Source of the DNA: Desulfovibrio sp. JY | GTDB lineage: Bacteria > Desulfobacterota > Desulfovibrionia > Desulfovibrionales > Desulfovibrionaceae | NCBI GenBank assembly: GCA_021730285.1 | Contig: CP082962.1 | Coordinates: 248,001 to 312,000, forward strand | Direction: 5' to 3' | Length of the DNA: 64,000 nt | Part shown: positions 17,254-25,543 of the stretch, piece after piece | Numbering within the stretch: position 1 is the stretch's first letter | Layout: each line of letters begins with the position of its first letter | The notes under the pieces: generated by a model | What the model was told of the DNA's origin: nothing | What the model saw: the letters and a program-made list of their open reading frames with translations, nothing else | The model's database searches: none | Made by a program: the position numbers and the translations under genes

Positions 17254-17350
17254 GTTGGTCTCCTCGCCTCGTTTGTGTCTACGAGCACATTTACTGGCAC
17301 TATCAGCCAGTTTGAGGGTCGAGGCCAACATGGTATTTGGGAAGGGGGTC

Positions 17351-17386
17351 CGGGGGGAACCCTTTCTACAGAAAGGGTTCCCCCCG
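17351..17386. terminator. Long hairpin, right half of split cassette
   Basis: A perfect 16-bp stem of the CGGGGGGAACCCTTTC type has a TACA loop, 7 bp from the radical SAM stop. It likely ends that minus-strand gene and, before the IS inserted, paired with 15775-15815 as a two-hairpin cassette. Confidence 0.65.
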
Positions 17387-17392
17387 GTTCCT

Positions 17393-18382
17393 CTACAACA
17401 TCGCGTAAAATTCGGCGGGGGAGAGTTCCGTGGATTCGAACCAGCCCCGTTCGGACAGGTGTCGGCGGATATCCTGGCACAGCTCGCACTTGTTGACGTA
17501 GCCTCCCGGCCGGGGCGTGTACTCCTCCAGGGCCGTGGCGTAGTCGTAGAAGCCCCGGATACCGGTTTCGGCCAGGGTGGTGAGGATGGGGTAGCGTTCC
17601 GGGTCGAGCGGCGTGCCGAGGTCGTCGGCCCGAAAGGCCAGTCCCGCGCACAGTCCCGGGATGTAATCGCCGTAGAGGTCCATGTGGAAATGGCCGACGT
17701 CGGTGAGTTCCGCCCGGCAGTCGGCCGAGGCCTCGGCCAGGATGGCCGCAACCGGACGTCGCCCCAGGGCCGGGGCGAAGAGGTCGAAGGCCCGGCCGCC
17801 CAGATGTATCCATATCCGGCGCAGAATCTGGGCCGGGTAATCCTGGCCGAAGCGCTCCTGATATTCCCGCAGCGGGTGCGTCGTCTCGGGATCGAAGGCG
17901 CGCATGTCCTCCAAAAAATGTTCCTGCCAGGGAAATACGACGATGCCGGCCGCCTGGGCCGCCTCGATGGTCCCGAGCGTCTTGCGCAAGGGGATGAACC
18001 CGTTGTGCATGGGCGTTATGGACACCAGCAGCCGGGCCAGGCCCATGGCGCGCAGCTCGGTTAAAAGCTCCACGGCCTCGTCCGCGTCCGTGAACCAGGC
18101 CCCGCTCGTCTCCACGTATTCGATGGGCATGCCCGCCTCGTCGGCGGCCGCCAGCAAGCCGGCCAGGGACAGGGGGTCGGAGAGGGGCTCGCCGCCGCCG
18201 ATATGCATGGCCGCCGCGCCAAGTGCACGCGCCTTGGCGAAAAGAGTCGTGGCCAGCCCCTGGTCCATGTAGATGGGTTCCCGGCCCGGGCTGCCCCGAT
18301 ACAGGCAATGGGGGCAGGCGCTTTGACACTGGTAGGTGGCGATAAGCCCGCCCGACTGGAGCCGCGAGACGCACAAGGACAT
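17393..18382 (-). CDS. Radical SAM protein of unknown function
   Basis: This 329-residue protein has the radical SAM cluster motif C-x3-C-x2-C at C19, C23 and C26 (CQSACPHC), and the glycine-rich SAM-binding stretch MHIGGGEPLSDP about 35 residues later. A conserved-looking Cys pair (CELC) lies near residue 300 and could bind an extra cluster or metal. The N-terminus TYQCQSACPHCLYRG resembles peptide-modifying or SPASM-like enzymes, but no substrate peptide or other pathway gene is next to it. It ends 6 bp before the hairpin and lies 6 bp downstream of the bcp gene, so it probably belongs to the slt-bcp unit. Confidence 0.85.
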   Translation of the reverse strand: MSLCVSRLQSGGLIATYQCQSACPHCLYRGSPGREPIYMDQGLATTLFAKARALGAAAMHIGGGEPLSDPLSLAGLLAAADEAGMPIEYVETSGAWFTDADEAVELLTELRAMGLARLLVSITPMHNGFIPLRKTLGTIEAAQAAGIVVFPWQEHFLEDMRAFDPETTHPLREYQERFGQDYPAQILRRIWIHLGGRAFDLFAPALGRRPVAAILAEASADCRAELTDVGHFHMDLYGDYIPGLCAGLAFRADDLGTPLDPERYPILTTLAETGIRGFYDYATALEEYTPRPGGYVNKCELCQDIRRHLSERGWFESTELSPAEFYAML

Positions 18383-18388
18383 GGGGCG

Positions 18389-18877
18389 TTACCCTTGCGC
18401 CAGCCCGGCCAGGGCGTCGAGGACCGCTGCGGCGTGCCCGGCGGCCTTGGCCACCTTGGGCCAGGCCCGGCGCACCACGCCTTCGGGGTCGATGAGGAAG
18501 GTGGAGCGCACCACGCCCATGGCTTCCTTGCCGTAGGCCTTTTTCAGCCGCCAGGCGCCGTAGGCCTTGTGCACGGCCATATCCGGGTCGGACAGCAGCT
18601 GCACGGTCAGATCGTTTTTGACGATGAACTTCTCATGGGAGGCCGGGGCGTCGCGGCTTATGCCGACCACGGCCGCGTCCAGTTCGACGAAGCGGGGCAT
18701 AAGGGTGGAGAATTCCAGGGCCTCGGTGGTGCAGCCGCTGGTCATGTCGCGCGGGTAGAAATAGAGCGCCAGCCAGCGGCCGGCGAAATCGGCCAGGGAA
18801 TGGACCTGCCCGGAAGCGTCCGGCAGGGAAAAATCCGGCGCGGGCTGCCCGGCTTCGGGCCAGAGGACTTCGCTCAT
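18389..18877 (-). CDS. bcp: Bcp/PrxQ-type peroxiredoxin
   Basis: This 162-residue protein has the Prx fold: PAPDFSLPDASGQ, then YFYPRDMTSGCTTEA with the peroxidatic Cys49, and R and T positions typical of the family. No other cysteine exists in the protein, so it is of the 1-Cys Bcp kind and needs an external thiol. It reduces hydrogen peroxide and alkyl hydroperoxides in the cytoplasm. Its ATG overlaps the stop of the lytic transglycosylase gene by four bases (ATGA), suggesting coupled translation. Confidence 0.92.
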   Translation of the reverse strand: MSEVLWPEAGQPAPDFSLPDASGQVHSLADFAGRWLALYFYPRDMTSGCTTEALEFSTLMPRFVELDAAVVGISRDAPASHEKFIVKNDLTVQLLSDPDMAVHKAYGAWRLKKAYGKEAMGVVRSTFLIDPEGVVRRAWPKVAKAAGHAAAVLDALAGLAQG

Positions 18878-19560
18878 GGTTTCTCCCGTCCGCCGGCCAG
18901 GGGCGCGGCATCGGTCAGGGTCAGCTTCTTGTGCATGGCATCCAGGTCTTCCACCGGATAGCGCTGGCGCAGGTAGAAATAACGGTCCACCACCTTCAGC
19001 ACGTAATCCTTGGTTTCCTCGTAGGGTGGCACCCCACCGTGCTTGGCCACGGCCCCGGGCCCGGCGTTGTAGGCGGCCAGGGCCATGACCTCGGTCTGGA
19101 ACCGGTCCAGCATAGACCGCAAATATTTCGTTCCCGCGGCGATATTGCGCTCCGCGTCGAACGGTTCGCTTAGTCCCAGCACTTTCTGGGTGTCGGGCAT
19201 GATCTGCATGATGCCCTGGGCCCCCTTGGGCGAAACCGCGCAGGGGTTGAACCGCGATTCCTGCTCGATCAGCGCATAGACGAGCCGTGGGTCGAGACCG
19301 TTTTTTCTGCTGTAAATATTGACCAGGCGCAAGAGCTTCTTGTCTTCGATAAGCGCCGGGTAGCGACAGGCCACGGACCGTTGCCTGGCCTGCCGCAGCC
19401 GCACGTCATGCTTGGCGGCGGCCACGGGATCGGGCAGCGCGATGCCGTGTATCTCGGTCGCCGAGGTCGGCACGGTGGCCATTTTCGGCCCGGCGGCCAG
19501 TGTGGGAAGCGCCGCAGTGACGACCAGAAACGCCGCCACGACCGGCAAAACAACACGCAT
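18874..19560 (-). CDS. Lytic transglycosylase (SLT domain)
   Basis: The ATG at 19560 follows CAAGGAG and gives 228 residues with a signal peptide ending near LAA-G (residue 23). The SLT domain covers about residues 75-205: catalytic Glu in ALIEQESRFNP, then SPKGAQGIMQIMPDT, AGTKYLRSML and ALAAYNAGPGAV. It cleaves peptidoglycan glycan strands to 1,6-anhydro products in the periplasm. The family is used in cell-wall turnover and assembly of trans-envelope machines. It is first in a minus unit with bcp and the radical SAM gene. Confidence 0.92.
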   Translation of the reverse strand: MRVVLPVVAAFLVVTAALPTLAAGPKMATVPTSATEIHGIALPDPVAAAKHDVRLRQARQRSVACRYPALIEDKKLLRLVNIYSRKNGLDPRLVYALIEQESRFNPCAVSPKGAQGIMQIMPDTQKVLGLSEPFDAERNIAAGTKYLRSMLDRFQTEVMALAAYNAGPGAVAKHGGVPPYEETKDYVLKVVDRYFYLRQRYPVEDLDAMHKKLTLTDAAPLAGGREKP

Positions 19561-19632
19561 GGACACGACTCCTTGGTACTCTCTTTTCAGCCCCCTACCT
19601 TCTTCCACAGGGATTGACAAGAAACGGGGGCA

Positions 19633-21207
19633 TCAACGCACCTGCTTTCGCCAGCGATCAATCGTGTCGTCGATAAAGCCCGGCTCGTTACGCGGCGCGG
19701 ACCAGACCTCGGAAAAACGCGCCGTATCGCTGCGCGGCCGCTCGCCATCGGCCAGATCGCGCAGGCGGATGCGCATGGGCACGGGCACGCCCTCGCCCAC
19801 CACCACCGCCTCCTGGGTGCGTAGCGCCGGCAGGGCGGACAAAAGCCCGGCCGCGTTTTCCGGCATGGCCCGGCGCACGAAGAGCTGGTCCTGCTCGTTG
19901 CTCATGCGCAGCGACACGAGGGTGTTGACCTGGGACAGCACGGTTTCGGAAATCTCCGACGGCCGCTGGGTGACCAGGCCAAGCGACACGCCGTACTTGC
20001 GGCCCTCCTTGGCGATGCGCGAAAGCGCCCGGCGGGTGGGCCCGAACGCGGCGGCCGTGTCGCGCGGCACGTAGCGATGGGCTTCCTCGCAAACCAGCAG
20101 CACCGGTACCCCGCGCCCGCGCTCGGTCCACAAGGCGAAGTCGAAAATCAGCCGGCACAGCACCGACACCACCACATCCACGATCTCGGCCGGCACGCCG
20201 GCCAGATTGAAGATGGTCAGCGGCCGCCCGTCGGCCGGGAGCCGCAGATAGCGCGCCAGGACATCGGCCATGCCATCCTCGACCGTCAACTGGCCGAACA
20301 TGAAGGTGAAACGCCGGTCGCGGCGCAAGGCGTCGATGCGGGTCGTCAGGCGCAGGTAGGGGATGGAACTTTCGGGCTTGTCCAGTCGCCCCATGCCGGT
20401 TTTGAGCAGCTCCGTCACCCGGGCCAGCCGGTACGGCACCGGCGTGTCGATGGTCAGGGCCGCATCGTCCTGCCCGGCCCCGCGCATGAACTCCGCCTTG
20501 GCCGTCAGCACGCAGTCCTTGAGGATATTGGCCTCGGTCTCGCGGTAGGGCTGCTCGCCGCTGCAAAAAACCTGGGCCATCTCCTCGAAATCGAGCAGCC
20601 AGTACGGCAGGGCCAGATTGTCGGTGGTGACCGATTCGGCCATGTCGCCAAAGGCGGCGGCATATTCGTCGTGGGGATCGAGCAGCACGATATGGCCGTG
20701 AGCATGGGCGGTCAAAACCGAACGCAACAGCACCGCCACCGTGCAGGACTTGCCCGAACCGGTGGTGCCGAGCACCGCGAAATGCTTGCCCAGAAAATCG
20801 TCGACAACCATGAAGGCCGGCACGTCCGCGTCCTGGTGCAGCGTGCCGATCAGGACGCTCGACTTGGCCGGCTTGGCATAAATGCGGGCCAAATCCCCGG
20901 TGACCGCGCGCCGGACGACAGCCCCCAACTTCGGACTGATGGACACGCCGCGCTGAAACGTGAATTCTTCGGTTTCCGCCCCGAGACTCTCGCCCAAAAG
21001 CGCCAGGCGGGCCATGCGCATGCCGTCGGCTTCCGGACCTGGCGACGGCGTGAAAAGCGCCTGCACCAGGCCGAACACCATGGACCGCTCGGAGACAATG
21101 ACCGCCATGTCGCCCACGCCGACATCGGCCGCCACGGCCGCGTCCAAGACCACAACAACCTCCGCGCCCTCAACGGACGCCACATAGCCGATTGGCGTTC
21201 GGTCCAT
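19633..21207 (-). CDS. HerA-like ATPase (DUF87)
   Basis: The ATG at 21207 lies just after GGAGGC, which belongs to a repeat module (see 21227-21262). The 524-residue protein has an N-terminal beta-barrel (HAS-barrel) of about 100 residues, Walker A GTTGSGKS (147-154), Walker B VPVLLVCEEAHR, and the C-terminal sensor region GLVTQRPSEIS typical of HerA/FtsK-related ATPases. HerA proteins form hexameric DNA translocases that work with the nuclease NurA in end resection, or with SIR2 or other effectors in defence. No nuclease partner is adjacent here. Confidence 0.9.
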   Translation of the reverse strand: MDRTPIGYVASVEGAEVVVVLDAAVAADVGVGDMAVIVSERSMVFGLVQALFTPSPGPEADGMRMARLALLGESLGAETEEFTFQRGVSISPKLGAVVRRAVTGDLARIYAKPAKSSVLIGTLHQDADVPAFMVVDDFLGKHFAVLGTTGSGKSCTVAVLLRSVLTAHAHGHIVLLDPHDEYAAAFGDMAESVTTDNLALPYWLLDFEEMAQVFCSGEQPYRETEANILKDCVLTAKAEFMRGAGQDDAALTIDTPVPYRLARVTELLKTGMGRLDKPESSIPYLRLTTRIDALRRDRRFTFMFGQLTVEDGMADVLARYLRLPADGRPLTIFNLAGVPAEIVDVVVSVLCRLIFDFALWTERGRGVPVLLVCEEAHRYVPRDTAAAFGPTRRALSRIAKEGRKYGVSLGLVTQRPSEISETVLSQVNTLVSLRMSNEQDQLFVRRAMPENAAGLLSALPALRTQEAVVVGEGVPVPMRIRLRDLADGERPRSDTARFSEVWSAPRNEPGFIDDTIDRWRKQVR

Positions 21208-21226
21208 CGCTGTGTGCCTCCGGCGG

Positions 21227-21262
21227 CCAGGGGGAAACTTTTTGAAAAAAGTTTCCCCCTGG
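21227..21262. repeat. GGGGGAAACTTTTT-type hairpin upstream of HerA
   Basis: A long stem (CCAGGGGGAAAC arms) is followed by a CCCCTTCAAAAACTTTCAA tail, as at 28070-28144. Its left flank, GGCCGCCGGAGGC on the minus strand, supplies the GGAGG ribosome site of the HerA gene. Confidence 0.65.
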
Positions 21263-21334
21263 ACCCCCTTCAAAAACTTTCAACGGGCTCCATGCCCGAT
21301 GCGTCAACGCTTCAGTTTCCCAAACGTCTCTTCC

Positions 21335-21513
21335 ATGCGGCGCTTCGCCGCTGGCGCGGTTGTTGCCGCAATCGCGTCCGGCGTCGAGGCGCAACGCGCC
21401 TCGTGCCGCCGGGCCGATTGCGGCAACAAACAATCCATTCCCACCAGCCCCCGACACCTCCACCCGTCATCCCAACCCGGTAAAGGGGGGTCCGGGGGGC
21501 ATCAAGCCCCCCG
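21335..21513. repeat. 95-nt structured repeat, copy A, with hairpin tail
   Basis: The core (21335-21429) has a 5' hairpin (GCGGCG-CTT-CGCCGC), a perfect 15-bp outer stem (21360-21374 with 21415-21429) and an inner 7-bp stem with a 3-nt loop (21386-21402). A less conserved spacer and a CCGGGGGGC hairpin at about 21492-21513 follow. Copies B and C are at 52123 and 55162. Confidence 0.85.
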
Positions 21514-23688
21514 GTCGGGAGGGTCCGGGAGGGGCGACGCCCCTCCCGGCGCTTCCCCTCCCCCCGCTGCCGCTTCCACCTGCGCCGCCGCCAGGGCCGC
21601 CTCGATGGCGACGGCCAGATCGCGGCGCAAAATAGGCTTGAGGAGCAGGTCGCGGATGCCGATGGCCCGGGCCGCGTCCTTGCTCATGGTCTCGCTGAAT
21701 CCGGTGAGCATGAGCACCGGCAGATCGGGGCGAATGGCCAGGACCTCGCGGGCGAGGTCGGCGCCGGTCAGGCCCGGCATGTTCTGGTCGGTGACCATGA
21801 GGTCGCAGGCTGTGGGATCTTTTTGGATGCGGGCCAGGGCCTGCCGGGGATCGGTTTCGGCCTGGACGGCGTAGCCCAGGGATTCGAGGAGTTCCCGGCC
21901 GATTTCAGCCAGGGCCGGCTCGTCGTCGACGAAGAGCACACGTCCCCGACCCCTGCGGGGCTGGGGTCCGGCGTCCTGGTCCGCCTCGCCGGCATGATCG
22001 GCCAGGGGCAGGTAGACGCTGAAGGTCGCGCCCTGCCCCGGAGCGCTTTCGACCTTGATGTCGCCATTGTACTTGCGCACCACGCCGTGGGCCACGGCCA
22101 GGCCCATGCCCGTGCCCTCGCCGGGTTTCTTCGTGGTGAAAAAGGGGTCGAAAATCCGCTCCTGGATATCGACGGGAATGCCGGGGCCGGTGTCGCGCAC
22201 CCACAGGCGCAGGCAATCGGCGGCCGGCGCGTCGCCGCCGATGGGGCAAAGCCCGCCCAGGCACTCCTCCAGCCCCACTTCGAGCACGCCGCCTGTTTCG
22301 CGCATGGCCTGGGCCGCGTTGCCGCACAGGTTCATGATGATCTGCTGGATCTGGGTGGGCTCGGCCAGGATGGTGTCGCGGCCGGGGCGCACGGCGTCCA
22401 CCAGTTCGATGGAGTTGGGCACGGTGGCCCGGATGAGCTTGAGGGTTTCCTTGACCAGGGGGGCCACGTGCAGGGGCTTGGCCCCTTGTTCGTTCTGGCG
22501 GCTGAAGGAGAGGATCTGGAGCACCAGGTCCCTGGCCCGGCGGCAGGCGGACAGGATATGGTCGACGCGGCGGGCCAGCGGGCTGTCCGGCGGGGCGTCG
22601 CCTTCGATCATCTCGGTAAAGCCCATGATGATGCCGAGGATGTTGTTGAAATCATGGGCGATGCCGCCGGCCAGGGTGCCGATGGCTTCCATCTTCTGGC
22701 TCTGGCGCAGGCGCTGTTCGAGATTCTTGCGTTCGGTGATGTCGTGGGCCACGAACACGGTGCCGATGGGGACGTCATCGGCATGGGACAGCGGCGAGGC
22801 GGTGACGAGAAATTCCCCGTGCAGCCTGGCGATGGCGATCTCCCGGGAATGGTGGCGGCCGTCGGTCATGGCCAGGATTTCCCCGGAGCGTTCGCCGGGC
22901 CGGTCGGGCAGGTCGAAGACGAAGGCGGCCTCGCGGCCGACGACTTCCCGGGGCGACAGGCCCAGGCGGTGGGCCATGGCCAGGTTGAGGCGGCGCACCC
23001 GCCGTTCGCGGTCGATGACCACGACCATGTCCTGGACGGAGTCGAAGATGCCCTCCCACTCCCGCTTGGCCGTGACGATGAGTTTGGTGACGCGTTCGCG
23101 CTCTTCGATTTCCCGGGTGAGCTTGCGGTTGGCGCTGGCCAGGGCGGCGGTGCGCTCGGAAACGAGGGTCTCCAGGTGGCTTTTGAGCGCCGTGAAATCG
23201 CGTTCGGCCCGCCATTTGGCGCACAGGGAGGTGGCGAACTGGCGGATCTCCTGGGAATGGAAGGGCTTTTGGATGTAAAGCAGCTTGTCGGCCGGCGGCA
23301 CCCGGGCGGCGATGCTGGCCGGATCGACGTCGGTGAAGGTGGTGACCACCACGATCTGAACCCAGGGATCGAGGGCCCGTATCTCCTCGGCCGCGAAAAG
23401 ACCGCCGCGCCCGGGCGGCATGTGCACATCCAGGAAGGCGGCGGCATAGGGCCGGCGCTCGCGTTTGGCCGCGACCACGGCCGCCACAGCCTCCTCGCCC
23501 TGGCGGCACAGCGTCAGTTCGAACCGGGGTTCGTCGGATACGGGAGGCGCGCCCCCGAGCCCGTCGAGGCCGCCGAGGATGTCGTCCCGGGGCGCCAGGA
23601 TCTCGGTGAAAAGAGCGAGGATGCGCGGCTCGTCGTCGGCCACCAGCAGGCGCAGGGGCGCGGGTGTCGGTTGGGTGGATGCGGCCAT
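21502..23688 (-). CDS. Hybrid histidine kinase, REC-PAS-HK-REC
   Basis: The ATG at 23688 gives 728 residues; the frame is open further upstream but overlaps the TPR gene. An N-terminal receiver domain (about 12-155) has D87 in FLDVHMPPGRGG. A coiled coil (about 160-205), a PAS domain (about 210-320) and a HisKA domain with H345 in GGIAHDFNNILG follow. The HATPase has N-box NLCGNAAQAM and G-boxes DTGPGIP and GTGMGLAV. A C-terminal receiver has D in LMVTDQNMPG. It would sense and relay a signal by phosphotransfer in the cytoplasm; no membrane segment was seen. It starts 44 bp after the TadD-like TPR gene, suggesting control linked to the Tad pilus. The last about 20 residues are encoded by the hairpin repeat at copy A. 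Confidence 0.92.
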   Translation of the reverse strand: MAASTQPTPAPLRLLVADDEPRILALFTEILAPRDDILGGLDGLGGAPPVSDEPRFELTLCRQGEEAVAAVVAAKRERRPYAAAFLDVHMPPGRGGLFAAEEIRALDPWVQIVVVTTFTDVDPASIAARVPPADKLLYIQKPFHSQEIRQFATSLCAKWRAERDFTALKSHLETLVSERTAALASANRKLTREIEERERVTKLIVTAKREWEGIFDSVQDMVVVIDRERRVRRLNLAMAHRLGLSPREVVGREAAFVFDLPDRPGERSGEILAMTDGRHHSREIAIARLHGEFLVTASPLSHADDVPIGTVFVAHDITERKNLEQRLRQSQKMEAIGTLAGGIAHDFNNILGIIMGFTEMIEGDAPPDSPLARRVDHILSACRRARDLVLQILSFSRQNEQGAKPLHVAPLVKETLKLIRATVPNSIELVDAVRPGRDTILAEPTQIQQIIMNLCGNAAQAMRETGGVLEVGLEECLGGLCPIGGDAPAADCLRLWVRDTGPGIPVDIQERIFDPFFTTKKPGEGTGMGLAVAHGVVRKYNGDIKVESAPGQGATFSVYLPLADHAGEADQDAGPQPRRGRGRVLFVDDEPALAEIGRELLESLGYAVQAETDPRQALARIQKDPTACDLMVTDQNMPGLTGADLAREVLAIRPDLPVLMLTGFSETMSKDAARAIGIRDLLLKPILRRDLAVAIEAALAAAQVEAAAGGGEAPGGASPLPDPPDRGA

Positions 23689-23732
23689 TTCGCGTTTCGC
23701 CTTTCCGGGGGCATCGACAGTCGCCCCCCGGC

Positions 23733-24764
23733 CTAGGGCATCTCCAGCCTGTCCAGGCGTTCGGCCGCCGCGGCCCGGCCCGACGCGGACGGCGCGGCGG
23801 GGGAAGAGGCCGCGGGCCTGGCCTGGGCCGGCACGGCCACAGGCTGTCCGGCGGCCGGCTGGGCCGGGGCGGAGGATGGCAGGGCCACTTCCTCGGCCGT
23901 GGACAGGCGGGTCAGGTTGTCGTGGGCCACGGGATAGAATTTCGGATTGGCGGCAATGGCCCGTTCGAAATATTCCTGGGCCTTGGCCTTGTTGCCGGCC
24001 TCCATGTAGCACACGCCGACGTTGTTGAGCGCCGTGGCCTCGCCGGCGACGCCGGCAAACGCCGCGTAGGCGTCGTCGTAGCGGCCGAGCTTGCACAGGG
24101 CCAGCCCCAGATTGTTGGCGATCTTGGGAGATTTCTTCACCCCCCCGGCCTTGGAAAACGCGGCCACGGCATCCTCGGTGCGGCCCATGAGCATCAGCGC
24201 GAGGCCCCGGTTGTTCTCCACATCCGGGTCGAAGGCGACGGCCAGGGATTTGTCGTACACGGCAAGCGCCGCCTCGGGCCGGCCTTCCCGGGCCTCGATG
24301 GCCCCGAGCAGGGCCGCCGCGCGGGACAGGGACGGCGAAAGCTCCAAGGCCTGGGCCAGGGTCTTGGCCGCCTCGTCCTTGGCCCCGCCGAGGTAGAGGG
24401 CGAAGCCGAGTCCCTGCAGGGCCGGGGCGTATTTCGGGTCGGCCGCAAGCGCCGCCCGGTAGGCCATGGCGGCCTTGGGGTAATTGCCCACGCGCAGGTA
24501 CAGGTCGCCCATGCGGGTGTGGACCACGGCCGGCGCGGCTCCGGCCTTAAGCGCCGCCAGATAGAGCCGGCCGGCGTCCTTGGGGTCGCCGTGGGCAAGC
24601 GCGGCGTCGCCGGAGGCCAGGGCCTCGGCCCCTGGCTTGCCGGCCAGGGCGTCCGGCCCGGATTTTCCCTTGGAACCGGCACAACCGACGAGTCCGGCCA
24701 TCCCGGCCAGACAAAGAGCCACAAGCGCGGCCGCCAGCACCGCCCGTACCTTCTCCTTCACCAC
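23733..24764 (-). CDS. TPR lipoprotein, TadD-like
   Basis: The most likely start is a GTG at 24764 (or the next codon) after AAGGGGAGG; the frame is open to 25022 but that part reads as noncoding. The 343-residue product has a lipoprotein signal (AGLVGC, Cys near residue 25) and about seven TPR units between residues 50 and 285 (for example YRAALAADPKYAPALQGLG). An Ala/Pro-rich tail follows. It lies back to back with the tadE/tadG genes, which points to TadD, the outer-membrane-associated pilot lipoprotein of Tad pilus assembly. That assignment rests on context, since TPR lipoproteins are common. Confidence 0.8.
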   Translation of the reverse strand: MVKEKVRAVLAAALVALCLAGMAGLVGCAGSKGKSGPDALAGKPGAEALASGDAALAHGDPKDAGRLYLAALKAGAAPAVVHTRMGDLYLRVGNYPKAAMAYRAALAADPKYAPALQGLGFALYLGGAKDEAAKTLAQALELSPSLSRAAALLGAIEAREGRPEAALAVYDKSLAVAFDPDVENNRGLALMLMGRTEDAVAAFSKAGGVKKSPKIANNLGLALCKLGRYDDAYAAFAGVAGEATALNNVGVCYMEAGNKAKAQEYFERAIAANPKFYPVAHDNLTRLSTAEEVALPSSAPAQPAAGQPVAVPAQARPAASSPAAPSASGRAAAAERLDRLEMP

Positions 24765-25099
24765 GCGCCCTCCCCTTGTCCTTGGCCCAGCATAGCAAAG
24801 GCCGCCGGGTGGGTAAACACGGCCGCCGGGCGACGGCATCCCCCGCCGTCCTTTGCTGGAAGAGCACCTCCACGAAAAATGGTTCGGCCGCGATATACTC
24901 CACGATTCATAGATTCCATCCGACGCTGCCACTGGCCTTTTCCGGTTCGAGCAAAAAAAATTTGTCAAGCGGCCATGTTGCGCAAGCCGGCCGTCTCCGA
25001 CTCCCTTCCCCCGCCCTGGCATGAATCTTTCAGACGCCTAGGGGAATGCCCCTAGGGGGAATTGCACATCCCAGAGAAACGACAAGCGAGATGCATGCC
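24765..25099. other. Divergent gap between tadD-like and tadE
   Basis: This 335-bp gap has an AT-rich stretch at 24945-24975. A perfect hairpin lies at 25037-25056 (CCTAGGGG arms, 4-nt loop) in the probable 5' leader of tadE. No promoter could be fixed and no gene is seen. Confidence 0.4.
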
Positions 25100-25543
25100 A
25101 TGAAACGACTTCACAGGGACCAGCGCGGCCTGGCGGCCGTGGAAATGGCCATCGCCATGGTGCTGCTCGTCCCCCTGCTCCTCATCCTCGTGGAGGCGAG
25201 CCGGGCCCTGACCGAATATTCCCAGCTGCAAAACGCGGCCATGGAAGGAGCGCGCATGCTGGCGCGGCAAAACGGCGATACGGACGGAGTCGAGAATTAC
25301 ATCAAGCATACGGTGCTCACGGATGCCTCCGGGAAGCCCCTGTTCGACGGCGCCGACCCGACCGTGACCATCTCCCCCCGCGACGCCGACAACAACGTAA
25401 CCGTGCAGGTGGACCATGACTACAGCCCCTCGTTCATGCCGCAATACGACGACTCGGGGAATCCCAATCCTTTCAATTTGCTTGGATCGGATACGCTCAC
25501 GATTTCGGCCAAGACGACCATGGCTTTGCCGGCGGCAAACTAA
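25100..25543 (+). CDS. TadE-family minor pilin
   Basis: The ATG at 25100 is best spaced from an upstream AAGCGAG; another at 25091 is too close. The 147-residue product has a basic leader (MKRLHRDQRG) followed by AAVEMAIAMVLLVPLLLILV, the prepilin-like junction and hydrophobic helix of TadE. The C-terminal domain is predicted to be outside the membrane. TadE-type pseudopilins are processed by the TadV/CpaA peptidase and help build the Flp pilus. It is the first of three pilin-like genes on the plus strand. Confidence 0.85.
   Translation: MKRLHRDQRGLAAVEMAIAMVLLVPLLLILVEASRALTEYSQLQNAAMEGARMLARQNGDTDGVENYIKHTVLTDASGKPLFDGADPTVTISPRDADNNVTVQVDHDYSPSFMPQYDDSGNPNPFNLLGSDTLTISAKTTMALPAAN

Larger units (their letters stand above)
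15887..17338 (-). mobile_element. IS110-family (IS1111-type) insertion sequence
   Basis: The element is about 1.45 kb. Ends were inferred because intact hairpin cassettes elsewhere have the spacer ..AAAGTTTTTGGGAGG.., whereas here AAAGTCTTT (to 15886) and GGGAAGGGGG (from 17339) are separated by the element. Short subterminal inverted repeats are visible (ATGTGGCC near 15890; ATGTTGGCC, reversed, near 17324-17332), as in the IS1111 group. There is no flanking target duplication, as expected. The ends may be off by a few bases. Confidence 0.65.

Noticed and set aside
17339-17400. GGGAAG match between IS noncoding region and the right flank
   Set aside because: Six bases, common by chance, and in the wrong orientation to pair as a guide together with the AAAAGTCT match.
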